Source of the DNA: Flavobacterium frigoris PS1
Lineage (GTDB): Bacteria > Bacteroidota > Bacteroidia > Flavobacteriales > Flavobacteriaceae
Direction of reading: 5' to 3'
Assembly (NCBI RefSeq): GCF_000252125.1
Contig: NZ_AHKF01000016.1
Span: 1 to 64,000 of the forward strand
DNA: 64,000 nt
Shown: positions 54,554-62,572 of the stretch, piece after piece
Layout of the letters: every line of letters starts with the position of its first letter
Numbering within the stretch: the stretch's first letter is position 1
Notes under the pieces: model-generated
Seen by the model: the letters and a program-made list of their open reading frames with translations, nothing else
The model's database searches: none
Told to the model about the DNA's origin: nothing
Program-made: the position numbers and the translations under genes

Positions 54554-54790
54554 ATGGAATACTTTGTATATATTTTAGAGAGTGAAATTGCTGGCAGACT
54601 TTATATAGGTCAGACGATAGAATTGAATAAGCGAATAAAAGAACATAATTTTTAGCAGATAAAGTCTACGAAAGAATATGTACCATGGAAAGGGGTTTAT
54701 TTGAAACAAGAGCAGAATCTGTTCTTCGTCAAAAACATCTCAAAACAAGAAGTGTTAGAGCGTTTTTAAAAATTAAACTAATAAAATTAC
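54554..54790 (+). pseudogene. Broken GIY-YIG nuclease gene
   Basis: The frame starts MEYFVYILESEIAGRLYIGQ, with the V-Y-I-L and Y-I-G residues of the GIY-YIG fold, then TIELNKRIKEHNF and a TAG stop. Reading on in the same frame gives STKEYVPWKGVY, a conserved part of these small UvrC-like proteins. From 54700 a second frame continues FETRAESVLRQKHLK, again family sequence. One stop and one frameshift therefore interrupt a protein of about 80 residues. It lies directly before tRNA-Arg. The 3' end is approximate. Confidence 0.8.
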
Positions 54791-54864
54791 GGCTGCGTAG
54801 TTCAACTGGATAGAATATCAGATTTCGACTCTGAGGGTTGCAGGTTCGAACCCTGTCGCGGCCA
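54791..54864 (+). tRNA. tRNA-Arg (anticodon UCG)
   Basis: 74-base cloverleaf drawn by hand. The acceptor stem GGCTGCG/CGCGGCC pairs with one wobble, the D stem GTTC/GAAT has one wobble, the anticodon stem TCAGA/TCTGA encloses loop TTTCGAC (anticodon TCG, positions 34-36), and the T arm GCAGG TTCGAAC CCTGT follows. The discriminator base is A; CCA is not encoded (ACT follows). It reads CGA and related arginine codons. Confidence 0.92.
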
Positions 54865-54892
54865 CTAAGACAACTAACAAGTTTTTGTTAAA

Positions 54893-54924
54893 AAAAAAGA
54901 GCGATTTTACAATCGCTCTTTTTT
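54893..54924. terminator. Bidirectional terminator between tRNA-Arg and the TPR gene
   Basis: AAAAAAGAGCGATT pairs with AATCGCTCTTTTTT around a 4-base loop. It serves both the tRNA (forward) and the TPR gene (reverse), whose stop codon it touches. Confidence 0.88.
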
Positions 54925-55423
54925 ATTTGCATCTTTTCTTGATATAGTCAAAAGGATATGGATATCCCAGCTCTGCCGCTTTATTAAGGTCCATGCAAGC
55001 GTTTTCTTTTTGTCCTAATTTAAATTTCAACTCTGCACGATCGTTATAAGTTTTGCTAAAAGTGGGGTCAAGTTCAATGGTTTTGGAATAATCTTCAATT
55101 GCTCCACTATAATCGTTTAGAATGTTTTTAGTATTTGCTCTGCAATAATATGCTTTGCTATTTTTTGGGTCAATTTTTATTGCTTTGGTTAAGTCCTTAA
55201 TAGCATTTTTGTACTCTTTTTGAATGCTTTCTACTATGGCTCTTGAACAATAAGCTTTGCCGTAGTTTGGTTCAAGGTCAATAGCTTTGGTATAATCTTT
55301 AATTGCTTCTTTGTAATCTTTTAGTAGGTAGTTGTTATTTCCTAAAGTGTAGTAGTCATGGGCTGTTTGACAGTATGCATTTGTGCTAATGATTAAGGCA
55401 AGCACAATAATCGTTTTGTTCAT
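54923..55423 (-). CDS. Secreted TPR-repeat protein
   Basis: 166 residues with a signal peptide (ALIISTNAYCQ). At least three TPR units of 34 residues follow, each with the A-x-x-D/N-Y-x-K-A-I-x-L-x-P pattern (YKEAIKDYTKAIDLEPNYGK; YKNAIKDLTKAIKIDPKNSK; YSGAIEDYSKTIELDPTFSK), then a half repeat with AELKFKLGQKENAC. TPR proteins are scaffolds for protein contacts; the partner is unknown. It stands alone, convergent with the tRNA gene. Confidence 0.88.
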   Translation of the reverse strand: MNKTIIVLALIISTNAYCQTAHDYYTLGNNNYLLKDYKEAIKDYTKAIDLEPNYGKAYCSRAIVESIQKEYKNAIKDLTKAIKIDPKNSKAYYCRANTKNILNDYSGAIEDYSKTIELDPTFSKTYNDRAELKFKLGQKENACMDLNKAAELGYPYPFDYIKKRCK

Positions 55424-55746
55424 TTTTTTAATTTCAATTAAGCTGTTCGTATTTCAATAGTTCATTCAACAATAAATTATTTACCATTTGATTTTAAGGC
55501 GTTAGTCAATATTGTCAAAATCGTGAATAATTACCTACAAATGTCGCAAAAAAATAAATTAATATCCAATACCCAGAATTAGTGATATTTTAAAAAAAAG
55601 TCAAGATCTTTTTTAAGAAGGGGCTTTATTTTGCTGTTTTTGTCTTTTATTAGATGTATTTTTCAATTTTTCTTTTTATCTACAATTGAAAACTTCCGTT
55701 GTGCTTTTTTAGTTGTAATTTTAATAGAATTTATAACTACAATGTC
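55424..55746. other. Gene-free 323-bp region between the TPR and CBS genes
   Basis: AT-rich divergent spacer. It has a 9-bp inverted repeat (TTTTCAATT at 55660-55668, AATTGAAAA at 55684-55692) and an imperfect hairpin just before the CBS gene. No gene and no TAnnTTTG box were found. Confidence 0.5.
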
Positions 55747-56178
55747 ATGAAAAATAATGTGCCGGTTTCCGATATTATGACTAAGAACATAATCAAATTG
55801 AATCTTTCTGATGAGTTGACAAAAGCGGAAGAATTGTTTAAGAAGCATAAAATTAGACATATTCCAGTTGTTAATGGAAATAAAATTGTTGGTATGCTGA
55901 GCTATGCTGATCTGTTGCGAGTTTCCTATGCTGATGCCGCAGATGACGCTGCAGATAATGTGGAGTCGATTGTGTTTAATATGTTTACGGTGCGACAGGT
56001 TATGGCAAAAGAAATAATAATTATTACTCCATCAAGTACAATTAGGGAAGCAGCCGAAATTTTAGCGAAATACGAATTTCATGCCTTACCGGTTTGCGAA
56101 GACGAATTATTAGTAGGGATTGTAACCACAACAGATTTGATTAAGTATTTACTACAGCAATATAACAGCCTGAAATAA
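55747..56178 (+). CDS. Two-CBS-domain protein
   Basis: 143 residues from the ATG at 55747; a GTG at 55699 would add a poor N-terminus. Two CBS units: VSDIMTKNIIKLNLSDELTK with IRHIPVVNGNKIVGMLSYAD, and VRQVMAKEIIIITPSSTIRE with FHALPVCEDELLVGIVTTTD. CBS pairs (Bateman modules) bind adenosine nucleotides and act as energy sensors. The protein has no other domain, so it must act on a partner. The acidic insert DAADDAADN between the two units is notable. Confidence 0.9.
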   Translation: MKNNVPVSDIMTKNIIKLNLSDELTKAEELFKKHKIRHIPVVNGNKIVGMLSYADLLRVSYADAADDAADNVESIVFNMFTVRQVMAKEIIIITPSSTIREAAEILAKYEFHALPVCEDELLVGIVTTTDLIKYLLQQYNSLK

Positions 56179-56477
56179 AAATTTAAAGCTCATAAATTAA
56201 TCATGGTTGGCATATTATGTTGGTTTTATTTTGCCGTATAGTTAAAGGATCATGCAGCTAATTTAAATTTTAACGAGGTTATTTTTTATATATTTGTTTT
56301 TTAACTTTTTTAATAAGTTCCAGATATCATTGGTAAAAAAAATCTCTTCAACTTTTTAATATACTTAAATTAACTATCCAAAAAAAGTGTGCCATTTCTG
56401 CAGGAACTTAGCATGTTCCATAGTCGTTAGCGTTAATGGGCTAATGATATGATATACTATAATAAACTAATCAAACC
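56179..56477. other. Gene-free 299-bp region upstream of the hybrid sensor
   Basis: AT-rich, no open frame worth calling. It holds an imperfect hairpin (TTAGC/GCTAA around 56428-56445) close to the start of the hybrid sensor gene. No clear promoter box. Confidence 0.4.
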
Positions 56478-59204
56478 ATGAAAAGAAGCACTTTATATAT
56501 ACTGCTTTTAAGTTTCGTTTTAATACAGGGTTCTTGTAATTCACCAAGCAAAGAAAAACATAAAATTTCTATAGGATTCTCGCAAAGTATTGATCACGAT
56601 ATTTGGCGAAAATCAATGGACCATGCCATGGAAGTAGAGGCTGCAATTCATCCTGAAATTAACTTGACTATTTATAATGCAAATAGGAAAGCGAGTAAGC
56701 AAATTAGAGACATTCAGAGATTCATTGATAACAAAGTAGATATTATTATTGTTTCTCCTTTTGAATCAGATTCTATAATCCCCGTTATTGAAAGAGCAAA
56801 TGGAATAGGGATTCCTGTAATTATTGTTGATAGAAAAGTAAATACTTCGAATTACACGGCCTACATCGGAGCTGATAATGTTGAAGTAGGACGAATTGCA
56901 GGACGACATATTGTTTCTTTATCAAAAGGGAAAGCAAATGTAATTCAAATTAAAGGAGCTTCCTATGCTTCACCTGGTTTGGAAAGGAGTATGGGGTTTA
57001 GCGAAATTATAAGTCAATATCCTAACATCAAAGTAATTTCTATAGATGCTCAAAAAGATGAGTTGCCTGAGGATGCGTTTATCAAAACTTTAGAAAAATC
57101 CCCCAATATCAATTATGTATATGCCTATAATGATGTAATTGCTTACCAGGCATGGAAGGCGGCAAAAGGAAAAATAGCAACGAATCAAATAAAATTTATT
57201 GGTGTTGATGGAATTAATGGACCAAATGGAGGTATTCAACTTGTTAAAGATAGAGTTTTAGAAGCCACAGTTTTATACCCCACAGGAGGGAGCGAAGCTA
57301 TTAAGTTAGCATTAAAGATTGCTAATAATGAGATTGTTCCTAAAAGTACCAAACTCAATACTACATTGATAGACTCCCTTAATGCTGATATTATGAGTAA
57401 TCAATTTGATAGGATATCAATTCAGCAGTCAAATATTGAAGAGCAGCAGAATATTATAAAGAAACAAGTAAAGGAATATGCAACTCAGAATATTTTGTTG
57501 AAATTATTGTTCTCATTATTTATTTTAACATTTTGTTTGGCGGTGTATGGCATTTATTCTCGTATTACAATCAGCCGTAAGAAAAGAGAATTAGAAATCA
57601 CAAATAAAAAAATTAAAAGTCAGAGAAATGAGATTAAAAAGTACTCAGATGAATTGAAGCTAAGTAATGAAGCGCGTTTGAATTTTTTTACGGGCTTGTC
57701 TCATGAATTTAAAACGCCTTTGACCTTAATTTTAAGTTCTGTAGAGTCTTTAGGAGTTGAACTCAAAAGTAAAGGGAGTTCAGTAAACAAAGAAATTAAT
57801 TTGATGTACAATAATTCAAGAAGGCTGCTCAGACTAATTAATCAACTATTAGATTACAGGAAAGTAGAAGATAAAAAATTTATATTGAGAGCTTCAAGTA
57901 CTAATTTATTAGATTTTTCAAAGCGTATTATTGAAGATTTTGAAAGAGAAGCAAAGAAACTTAATATCGATTTTTCTTTGGTAACTAACAATCCTGAACT
58001 TGAGGTTTATCTTGATCGTAATTTAATGGATAAGGTTTATTTTAATTTATTGTCAAATGCGTTTAAATTCACCCCTGCGAAGGGTAAAATTGCAATAAAA
58101 ATAAGAGAAGATAAGACTAGTAATGTGGTTAAAATTTCGTTTAAAGATTCGGGAATAGGAATACCAGATAACGAATTAAGTCAAGTTTTTAGTGCTTTTT
58201 ATCAAGGATCTAATAATTATAGAAATGGCTCAGGAGTAGGTTTGCATTTATCAAAAAGCTTTATTGATTTGCATAAGGGAGTGATAGAGATCATTTCTAA
58301 AAATGGGACTGAGTTTGTAATATCATTACCATTAGGGAGAGCGCATCTTGACGAAAAGAGTATCCTTAAAAATCCAGTTTTAGAAATTATTAATCAAACT
58401 GATTATTTAGATGAGGAGATGATTCAAAGTTTAGAGTCCAAATCAAATGAGGATAAGTATTCTGTTTTGTACATTGAGGATAATGTTGATTTATCTAATT
58501 TTATTGCAGATAAATTTTCGATGGAATATAATGTGCATACATGTAATGGAGTTAATGCTATTGAATGGTCTTTAGACATCATACCGGATGTCATTATATG
58601 TGATTTAAACCTACCTGAAAAGAATGGTTTTGAAATTTGTGAAATTTTAAAGAAAGATCTAAGGACTTCGCATATTCCAATAATAATTCTTACTGCCTCA
58701 GATGATCAGGAATCTTATCTTAAGGCCTTAAGCAGTGGTGCTGACGTATTCTTGACAAAACCCTTTAATCTAAAAGTTTTATCTCAATCTATAAAAGGAT
58801 TACTTTTTAATAGAGAAAAGTTACGATTTTACTATTCCAATAACATTGGTAATATTATTGATAATGGGGAAAATAGTTTTGGTTCTAAAGAACAAGTTTT
58901 TCTTAAAAAATTAAATGAATTATTAGAAAAAAATATAGACAGTTCAATTTATACAGTAGAAGACCTGGCAAAAGATTTAAGTATTTCACGAGTTCAATTG
59001 TATAGAAAGGTAAAAGCAATATTAGGCATTAGCGTAAGTGATCATATTAACAATATTAGACTAGATAAGGCCAAAGAATTACTTCTAAATTCAAATCAAA
59101 CTATTTCTGAAATTGGCTATGCCGTTGGATTTTCTTCTCCAAATTATTTTTCAACTTCTTTCAAAAACAAATTTGGGATATCACCTAAAGAGTTTAAAAA
59201 ATAA
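56478..59204 (+). CDS. Hybrid two-component sensor-regulator (HTCS), fructose-sensing type
   Basis: 908 residues. The order is an N-terminal signal/anchor, a periplasmic sugar-binding-protein domain of the LacI/RbsB kind (about 30-310: KISIGFSQSIDHDIWRKSMD, VSPFESDSIIPVIERAN, FIGVDGINGPNGGIQ), a membrane helix (about 343-360), HisKA with His409 (GLSHEFKTPL), HATPase_c (GIGIPDNE, GSGVGLHLSK), a receiver with Asp709 (IICDLNLPEKNG) and an AraC-type DNA-binding domain to the end. In Bacteroides thetaiotaomicron the HTCS with this sensor type (BT1754) binds fructose and activates the fructan locus. Its place before a GH32 gene fits the same role. Confidence 0.93.
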   Translation: MKRSTLYILLLSFVLIQGSCNSPSKEKHKISIGFSQSIDHDIWRKSMDHAMEVEAAIHPEINLTIYNANRKASKQIRDIQRFIDNKVDIIIVSPFESDSIIPVIERANGIGIPVIIVDRKVNTSNYTAYIGADNVEVGRIAGRHIVSLSKGKANVIQIKGASYASPGLERSMGFSEIISQYPNIKVISIDAQKDELPEDAFIKTLEKSPNINYVYAYNDVIAYQAWKAAKGKIATNQIKFIGVDGINGPNGGIQLVKDRVLEATVLYPTGGSEAIKLALKIANNEIVPKSTKLNTTLIDSLNADIMSNQFDRISIQQSNIEEQQNIIKKQVKEYATQNILLKLLFSLFILTFCLAVYGIYSRITISRKKRELEITNKKIKSQRNEIKKYSDELKLSNEARLNFFTGLSHEFKTPLTLILSSVESLGVELKSKGSSVNKEINLMYNNSRRLLRLINQLLDYRKVEDKKFILRASSTNLLDFSKRIIEDFEREAKKLNIDFSLVTNNPELEVYLDRNLMDKVYFNLLSNAFKFTPAKGKIAIKIREDKTSNVVKISFKDSGIGIPDNELSQVFSAFYQGSNNYRNGSGVGLHLSKSFIDLHKGVIEIISKNGTEFVISLPLGRAHLDEKSILKNPVLEIINQTDYLDEEMIQSLESKSNEDKYSVLYIEDNVDLSNFIADKFSMEYNVHTCNGVNAIEWSLDIIPDVIICDLNLPEKNGFEICEILKKDLRTSHIPIIILTASDDQESYLKALSSGADVFLTKPFNLKVLSQSIKGLLFNREKLRFYYSNNIGNIIDNGENSFGSKEQVFLKKLNELLEKNIDSSIYTVEDLAKDLSISRVQLYRKVKAILGISVSDHINNIRLDKAKELLLNSNQTISEIGYAVGFSSPNYFSTSFKNKFGISPKEFKK

Positions 59205-59287
59205 AAATTATAGTTATATATACCTTCTTTAAAGGCATAATAATGGGGTTAATGTAACCTTTAGGTTTCACAAGAATACACTTCTTT

Positions 59288-59332
59288 AAAAAAAGGCATC
59301 TGCAAAATTAATTTTTTGGGATGCTTTTTTTT
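59288..59332 (+). terminator. Terminator after the hybrid sensor gene
   Basis: AAAAAAAGGCATC pairs with GATGCTTTTTTTT (one G-T wobble); the right arm ends in eight T. Confidence 0.75.
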
Positions 59333-59436
59333 GTAAATCCAAAACAAGAAAAAGCTACTTCTATTTAATGCGCTATTAAATTTCTGGTAAAGACATATTG
59401 GGGAGCAAGTGGGTTTTAATTTTAATTCACTTTTGC

Positions 59437-59467
59437 GTAACATAATTGTATTTGATGTAACATAATT
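59437..59467 (+). promoter_or_regulatory. Candidate HTCS operator: direct repeat GTAACATAATT x2
   Basis: GTAACATAATT occurs at 59437-59447 and again at 59457-59467, exactly 20 bp apart, so both copies face the same side of the helix. AraC-type proteins commonly bind such direct repeats with a two-turn period. The repeat is 173 bases upstream of the MFS gene, the first gene downstream of the sensor. Confidence 0.55.
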
Positions 59468-59639
59468 AGAACTATAACGAGATAGTTGTTTTTGTTGTAC
59501 AGCTGTTAGCTATTGCTATGTATGAGATTTTGACTTTTTTATGCTTTTTTTAAGAGTTATGAATCTATTTGTAACATCTGTAAAATAAAATTATATTTTT
59601 TGCATATAATTTAGCAATTCAACATAATAATTATACATA

Positions 59640-60956
59640 ATGAAAAAAATAGCAGTTTGGGCTTTGATAGCTTCATTAGCAGGTTTCCTTTTTGGTTTTG
59701 ATACTGTAGTGATTTCAGGAGCCGATAAAAATTTACAGGCAATTTGGCATTCATCTGATGCTTTTCACGGAACTGTTGTAATGGGAATGGCATTGTGGGG
59801 TACAGTACTGGGAGCAATTTTTGGAGGGATACCTACAAATAAGATAGGGAGGAAGAACACTTTGTTATGGATTGGGATTTTGTTTTTGGTCTCGGCAGTT
59901 GGTTCTGCTTTCGCAAATGACCCGATTGTTTTTGCTGTTTTTAGATTTATCGGAGGGATTGGAGTAGGAGCTTCTACAATTGCTGCACCAACGTATATTT
60001 CAGAAATCGCTCCAGCAAAGGATAGAGGGAAATTAGTGGCATTCTATCAATTCAATATTGTTTTGGGAATTTTGGTGGCATTTCTTTCAAACTATTTATT
60101 AAAAGATATTGGAGAAAATTCATGGAGATGGATGATGGGCGTAGAAGCATTTCCATCTGTGATATATATAGCACTCGTTTTGTTTATTCCTAAGAGCCCA
60201 AGATGGTTATTATCTAAATTTAAAAATGAGGAAGCTAGGAAAGTTTTACAGTTAATGGAGCAGGAAGCGGACTATGAAAAAATGAAGATGGAAATAGAGC
60301 TCGATAATAATAATGCAGCTATTGCAAACGATACTATCTTTTTGAAGAAATACAGAACTCCTTTATTGCTTGCTTTTTTAATGGCTTTTTTCAACCAATT
60401 ATCAGGTATTAACGCTTTTTTATATTATTCAAGTCGAATATTTCAAGAAGCGGGTCTTGGAGAAAGTACTGCTTTATTAAGTAGTATTGGAATTGGAGTT
60501 GTGAATTTAATATTTACACTAATAGGTGTCTTTTTAATTGACAAATTGGGACGTAAAACATTAATGTACATTGGGTCTGTAGGCTATATTATATCGCTTT
60601 CTCTTGTTGCAATGGCTTTCTTTTTTGACTGGGGAGGAATGGCTGTTCCAGTTTTCTTATTCCTATTTATAGCAGCACATGCAATAGGTCAGGGTGCCGT
60701 AATTTGGGTATTTATTTCAGAAATTTTCCCGAATCATCTTAGAGCATCGGGACAATCATTTGGTAGTACTACGCATTGGGTACTGGCGGCTATAATTCCA
60801 TCATTAATTCCGTATCTGTTTTCTACAGTAGGACCTGGAGTAGTATTTCTGTTTTTTGCAGTGATGATGGTTTTTCAACTTTTGTTTGTTGCTTTTATAA
60901 TGCCAGAAACAAAAGGAATCTCTTTAGAAGAACTTAGTAAAAAATTAATTAAATAA
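59640..60956 (+). CDS. MFS sugar porter (fructose or fructan-product uptake)
   Basis: 438 residues with twelve predicted membrane helices. Sugar-porter marks: FGFDTVVISGA in helix 1, GRKNTLLW after helix 2, RFIGGIGVGASTIAAPTYIS, PKSPRWLLSKFKNEEARKVL at the centre, QLSGINAFLYYS, KLGRKTLM and PETKGISLEEL at the end. These transporters import monosaccharides by proton symport across the inner membrane. Given the HTCS and GH32 neighbours, fructose is the likely substrate, but this is inferred from context. Confidence 0.9.
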   Translation: MKKIAVWALIASLAGFLFGFDTVVISGADKNLQAIWHSSDAFHGTVVMGMALWGTVLGAIFGGIPTNKIGRKNTLLWIGILFLVSAVGSAFANDPIVFAVFRFIGGIGVGASTIAAPTYISEIAPAKDRGKLVAFYQFNIVLGILVAFLSNYLLKDIGENSWRWMMGVEAFPSVIYIALVLFIPKSPRWLLSKFKNEEARKVLQLMEQEADYEKMKMEIELDNNNAAIANDTIFLKKYRTPLLLAFLMAFFNQLSGINAFLYYSSRIFQEAGLGESTALLSSIGIGVVNLIFTLIGVFLIDKLGRKTLMYIGSVGYIISLSLVAMAFFFDWGGMAVPVFLFLFIAAHAIGQGAVIWVFISEIFPNHLRASGQSFGSTTHWVLAAIIPSLIPYLFSTVGPGVVFLFFAVMMVFQLLFVAFIMPETKGISLEELSKKLIK

Positions 60957-60961
60957 TAGTT

Positions 60962-62560
60962 ATGAAGACAATAATTAAAAAAGAATTTTTCAGACTCTTG
61001 TGCTGCATTATGTGTACGGTTGTCTTAGTTGGGTGCAAGCAATCTATACTGGATGAAAAGAAAGATTTAACAGAATCAGAATTATACAGACCTAACTTTC
61101 ATTTCACTCCTAAAAAGGGCTGGATGAATGACCCTAATGGAATGTTTTACTATAATGGGTACTACCACCTTTTTTATCAGTATTACCCAGATTCAAATGT
61201 ATGGGGACCTATGCATTGGGGACATGCGATAAGTACAGATCTTATTTCATGGACAGAGAAGCCTATCGCTCTTTATCCAGATGAAAAAGGGTATATTTTT
61301 TCTGGAAGTGCGGTTGTTGACGTTAAAAACACTTCAGGTTTTGGGACTTTAAAAAACCCTCCTATGGTCGCTATGTTTACGTATCACGATATGGTAAAAG
61401 AAAAAGCAGGGGAGATTAATTTTCAATCACAAGGAATTGCCTATTCGTTAGATGAGGGTTTGACGTGGACTAAGTATGAAGCGAACCCAATTATTAAAAA
61501 TCCAAATATTAAAGATTTTAGAGACCCAAAGATGACTTGGGACGCGATTCATCAGCAGTGGATAATGGTATTAGCAGCAGGCGACAGAACAATGTTTTAT
61601 GGTTCTAAAAATTTGAAAGACTGGAAGCTTCTTTCGGATTTTGGAAAGAATATTGGCGCTCATGGTGGTGTTTGGGAATGTCCAGATTTTTTTCCTATGC
61701 TAGTTGACGGTACTGATGATTACAAGTGGGTAATGTTGTTAAGCATAAACCCGGGAGGACCTAACGGAGGTTCTGCTACGCAATATTTCGTAGGTGATTT
61801 TGATGGAACAACATTCGTTATAGACGAGTCTTTTTCAAAAGAGGTGCAACAGCAAAAAGGGCTGTGGTTAGATTATGGAAGAGATAATTATGCGGGTGTT
61901 ACTTGGTCCAACATATCTGAGGTTGACGGAAGAAAATTATTTATAGGTTGGATGTCAAATTGGGATTATGCGCAAAAAGTACCAACAGAAACATGGAGAA
62001 GCAGTATGACTATTCCTAGAGAATTAGTGCTTGTAAAAGAGGGTGGTCATTATATTGTTTCTTCTAAACCGGTGAAAGAATTACAAAATTATATTGCAAA
62101 GACTATTAAAAAAGATGCACTTATAATAGATAAGGAAACGGTTTTGATAGACAAAGAATTAGTTGATTTGGCAAAGCTAGATATTCGCTTTTCTTTAAAG
62201 GATCTTAAAAAGGATGTTTACACCTTTTCATTGTCGAATGATGCTAACAATAAAATTGAATTTGGAATCAATAAAAAAGAGAACTACTTTTTTATCGATA
62301 GATCAAAATCAGGAAAAGTGGCTTTCTCTGATCTTTTTGCAAAGAATATTTCAAAGGCTCCTTTTAAGGATGACTTTAATCAAATGGATGTAAGGATACT
62401 TGTTGATAAAACTTCAATAGAAATTTTTTATAATAATGGGAAAACGGTAATGACCGAAATATTTTTTCCAGACAAACCGATGGAATATTTTTCTGTTTCT
62501 AAAGCAGATACTAAATATACCATTGAAAACTTAATTATTAACCAACTCAATTTTAACTAA
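60962..62560 (+). CDS. GH32 fructan hydrolase lipoprotein (levanase/inulinase type)
   Basis: 532 residues. The lipobox VLVGC gives a lipidated Cys25, so the enzyme is membrane anchored. The GH32 five-blade propeller carries the nucleophile Asp57 in GWMNDPNG, the stabiliser Asp188 in FRDPK and the acid/base Glu239 in WECPDFFP; the C-terminal beta-sandwich follows (about 400-532, MDVRILVDKTSIEIFYNNG). It hydrolyses beta-fructosides; endo or exo action and levan versus inulin preference cannot be read directly. It is 5 bases after the transporter stop. Confidence 0.94.
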   Translation: MKTIIKKEFFRLLCCIMCTVVLVGCKQSILDEKKDLTESELYRPNFHFTPKKGWMNDPNGMFYYNGYYHLFYQYYPDSNVWGPMHWGHAISTDLISWTEKPIALYPDEKGYIFSGSAVVDVKNTSGFGTLKNPPMVAMFTYHDMVKEKAGEINFQSQGIAYSLDEGLTWTKYEANPIIKNPNIKDFRDPKMTWDAIHQQWIMVLAAGDRTMFYGSKNLKDWKLLSDFGKNIGAHGGVWECPDFFPMLVDGTDDYKWVMLLSINPGGPNGGSATQYFVGDFDGTTFVIDESFSKEVQQQKGLWLDYGRDNYAGVTWSNISEVDGRKLFIGWMSNWDYAQKVPTETWRSSMTIPRELVLVKEGGHYIVSSKPVKELQNYIAKTIKKDALIIDKETVLIDKELVDLAKLDIRFSLKDLKKDVYTFSLSNDANNKIEFGINKKENYFFIDRSKSGKVAFSDLFAKNISKAPFKDDFNQMDVRILVDKTSIEIFYNNGKTVMTEIFFPDKPMEYFSVSKADTKYTIENLIINQLNFN

Positions 62561-62572
62561 ACCAACTAAATT

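Larger units (their letters stand above)
59205..59639. other. Control region of the fructan locus (435 bp)
   Basis: After the hybrid-sensor terminator the region has no gene. It holds an exact 11-bp direct repeat with 20-bp period (59437-59467) and a third partial copy (GTAACAT at 59571-59577), in the place expected for the operator and promoter of the transporter-GH32-SusC operon. Confidence 0.6.
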
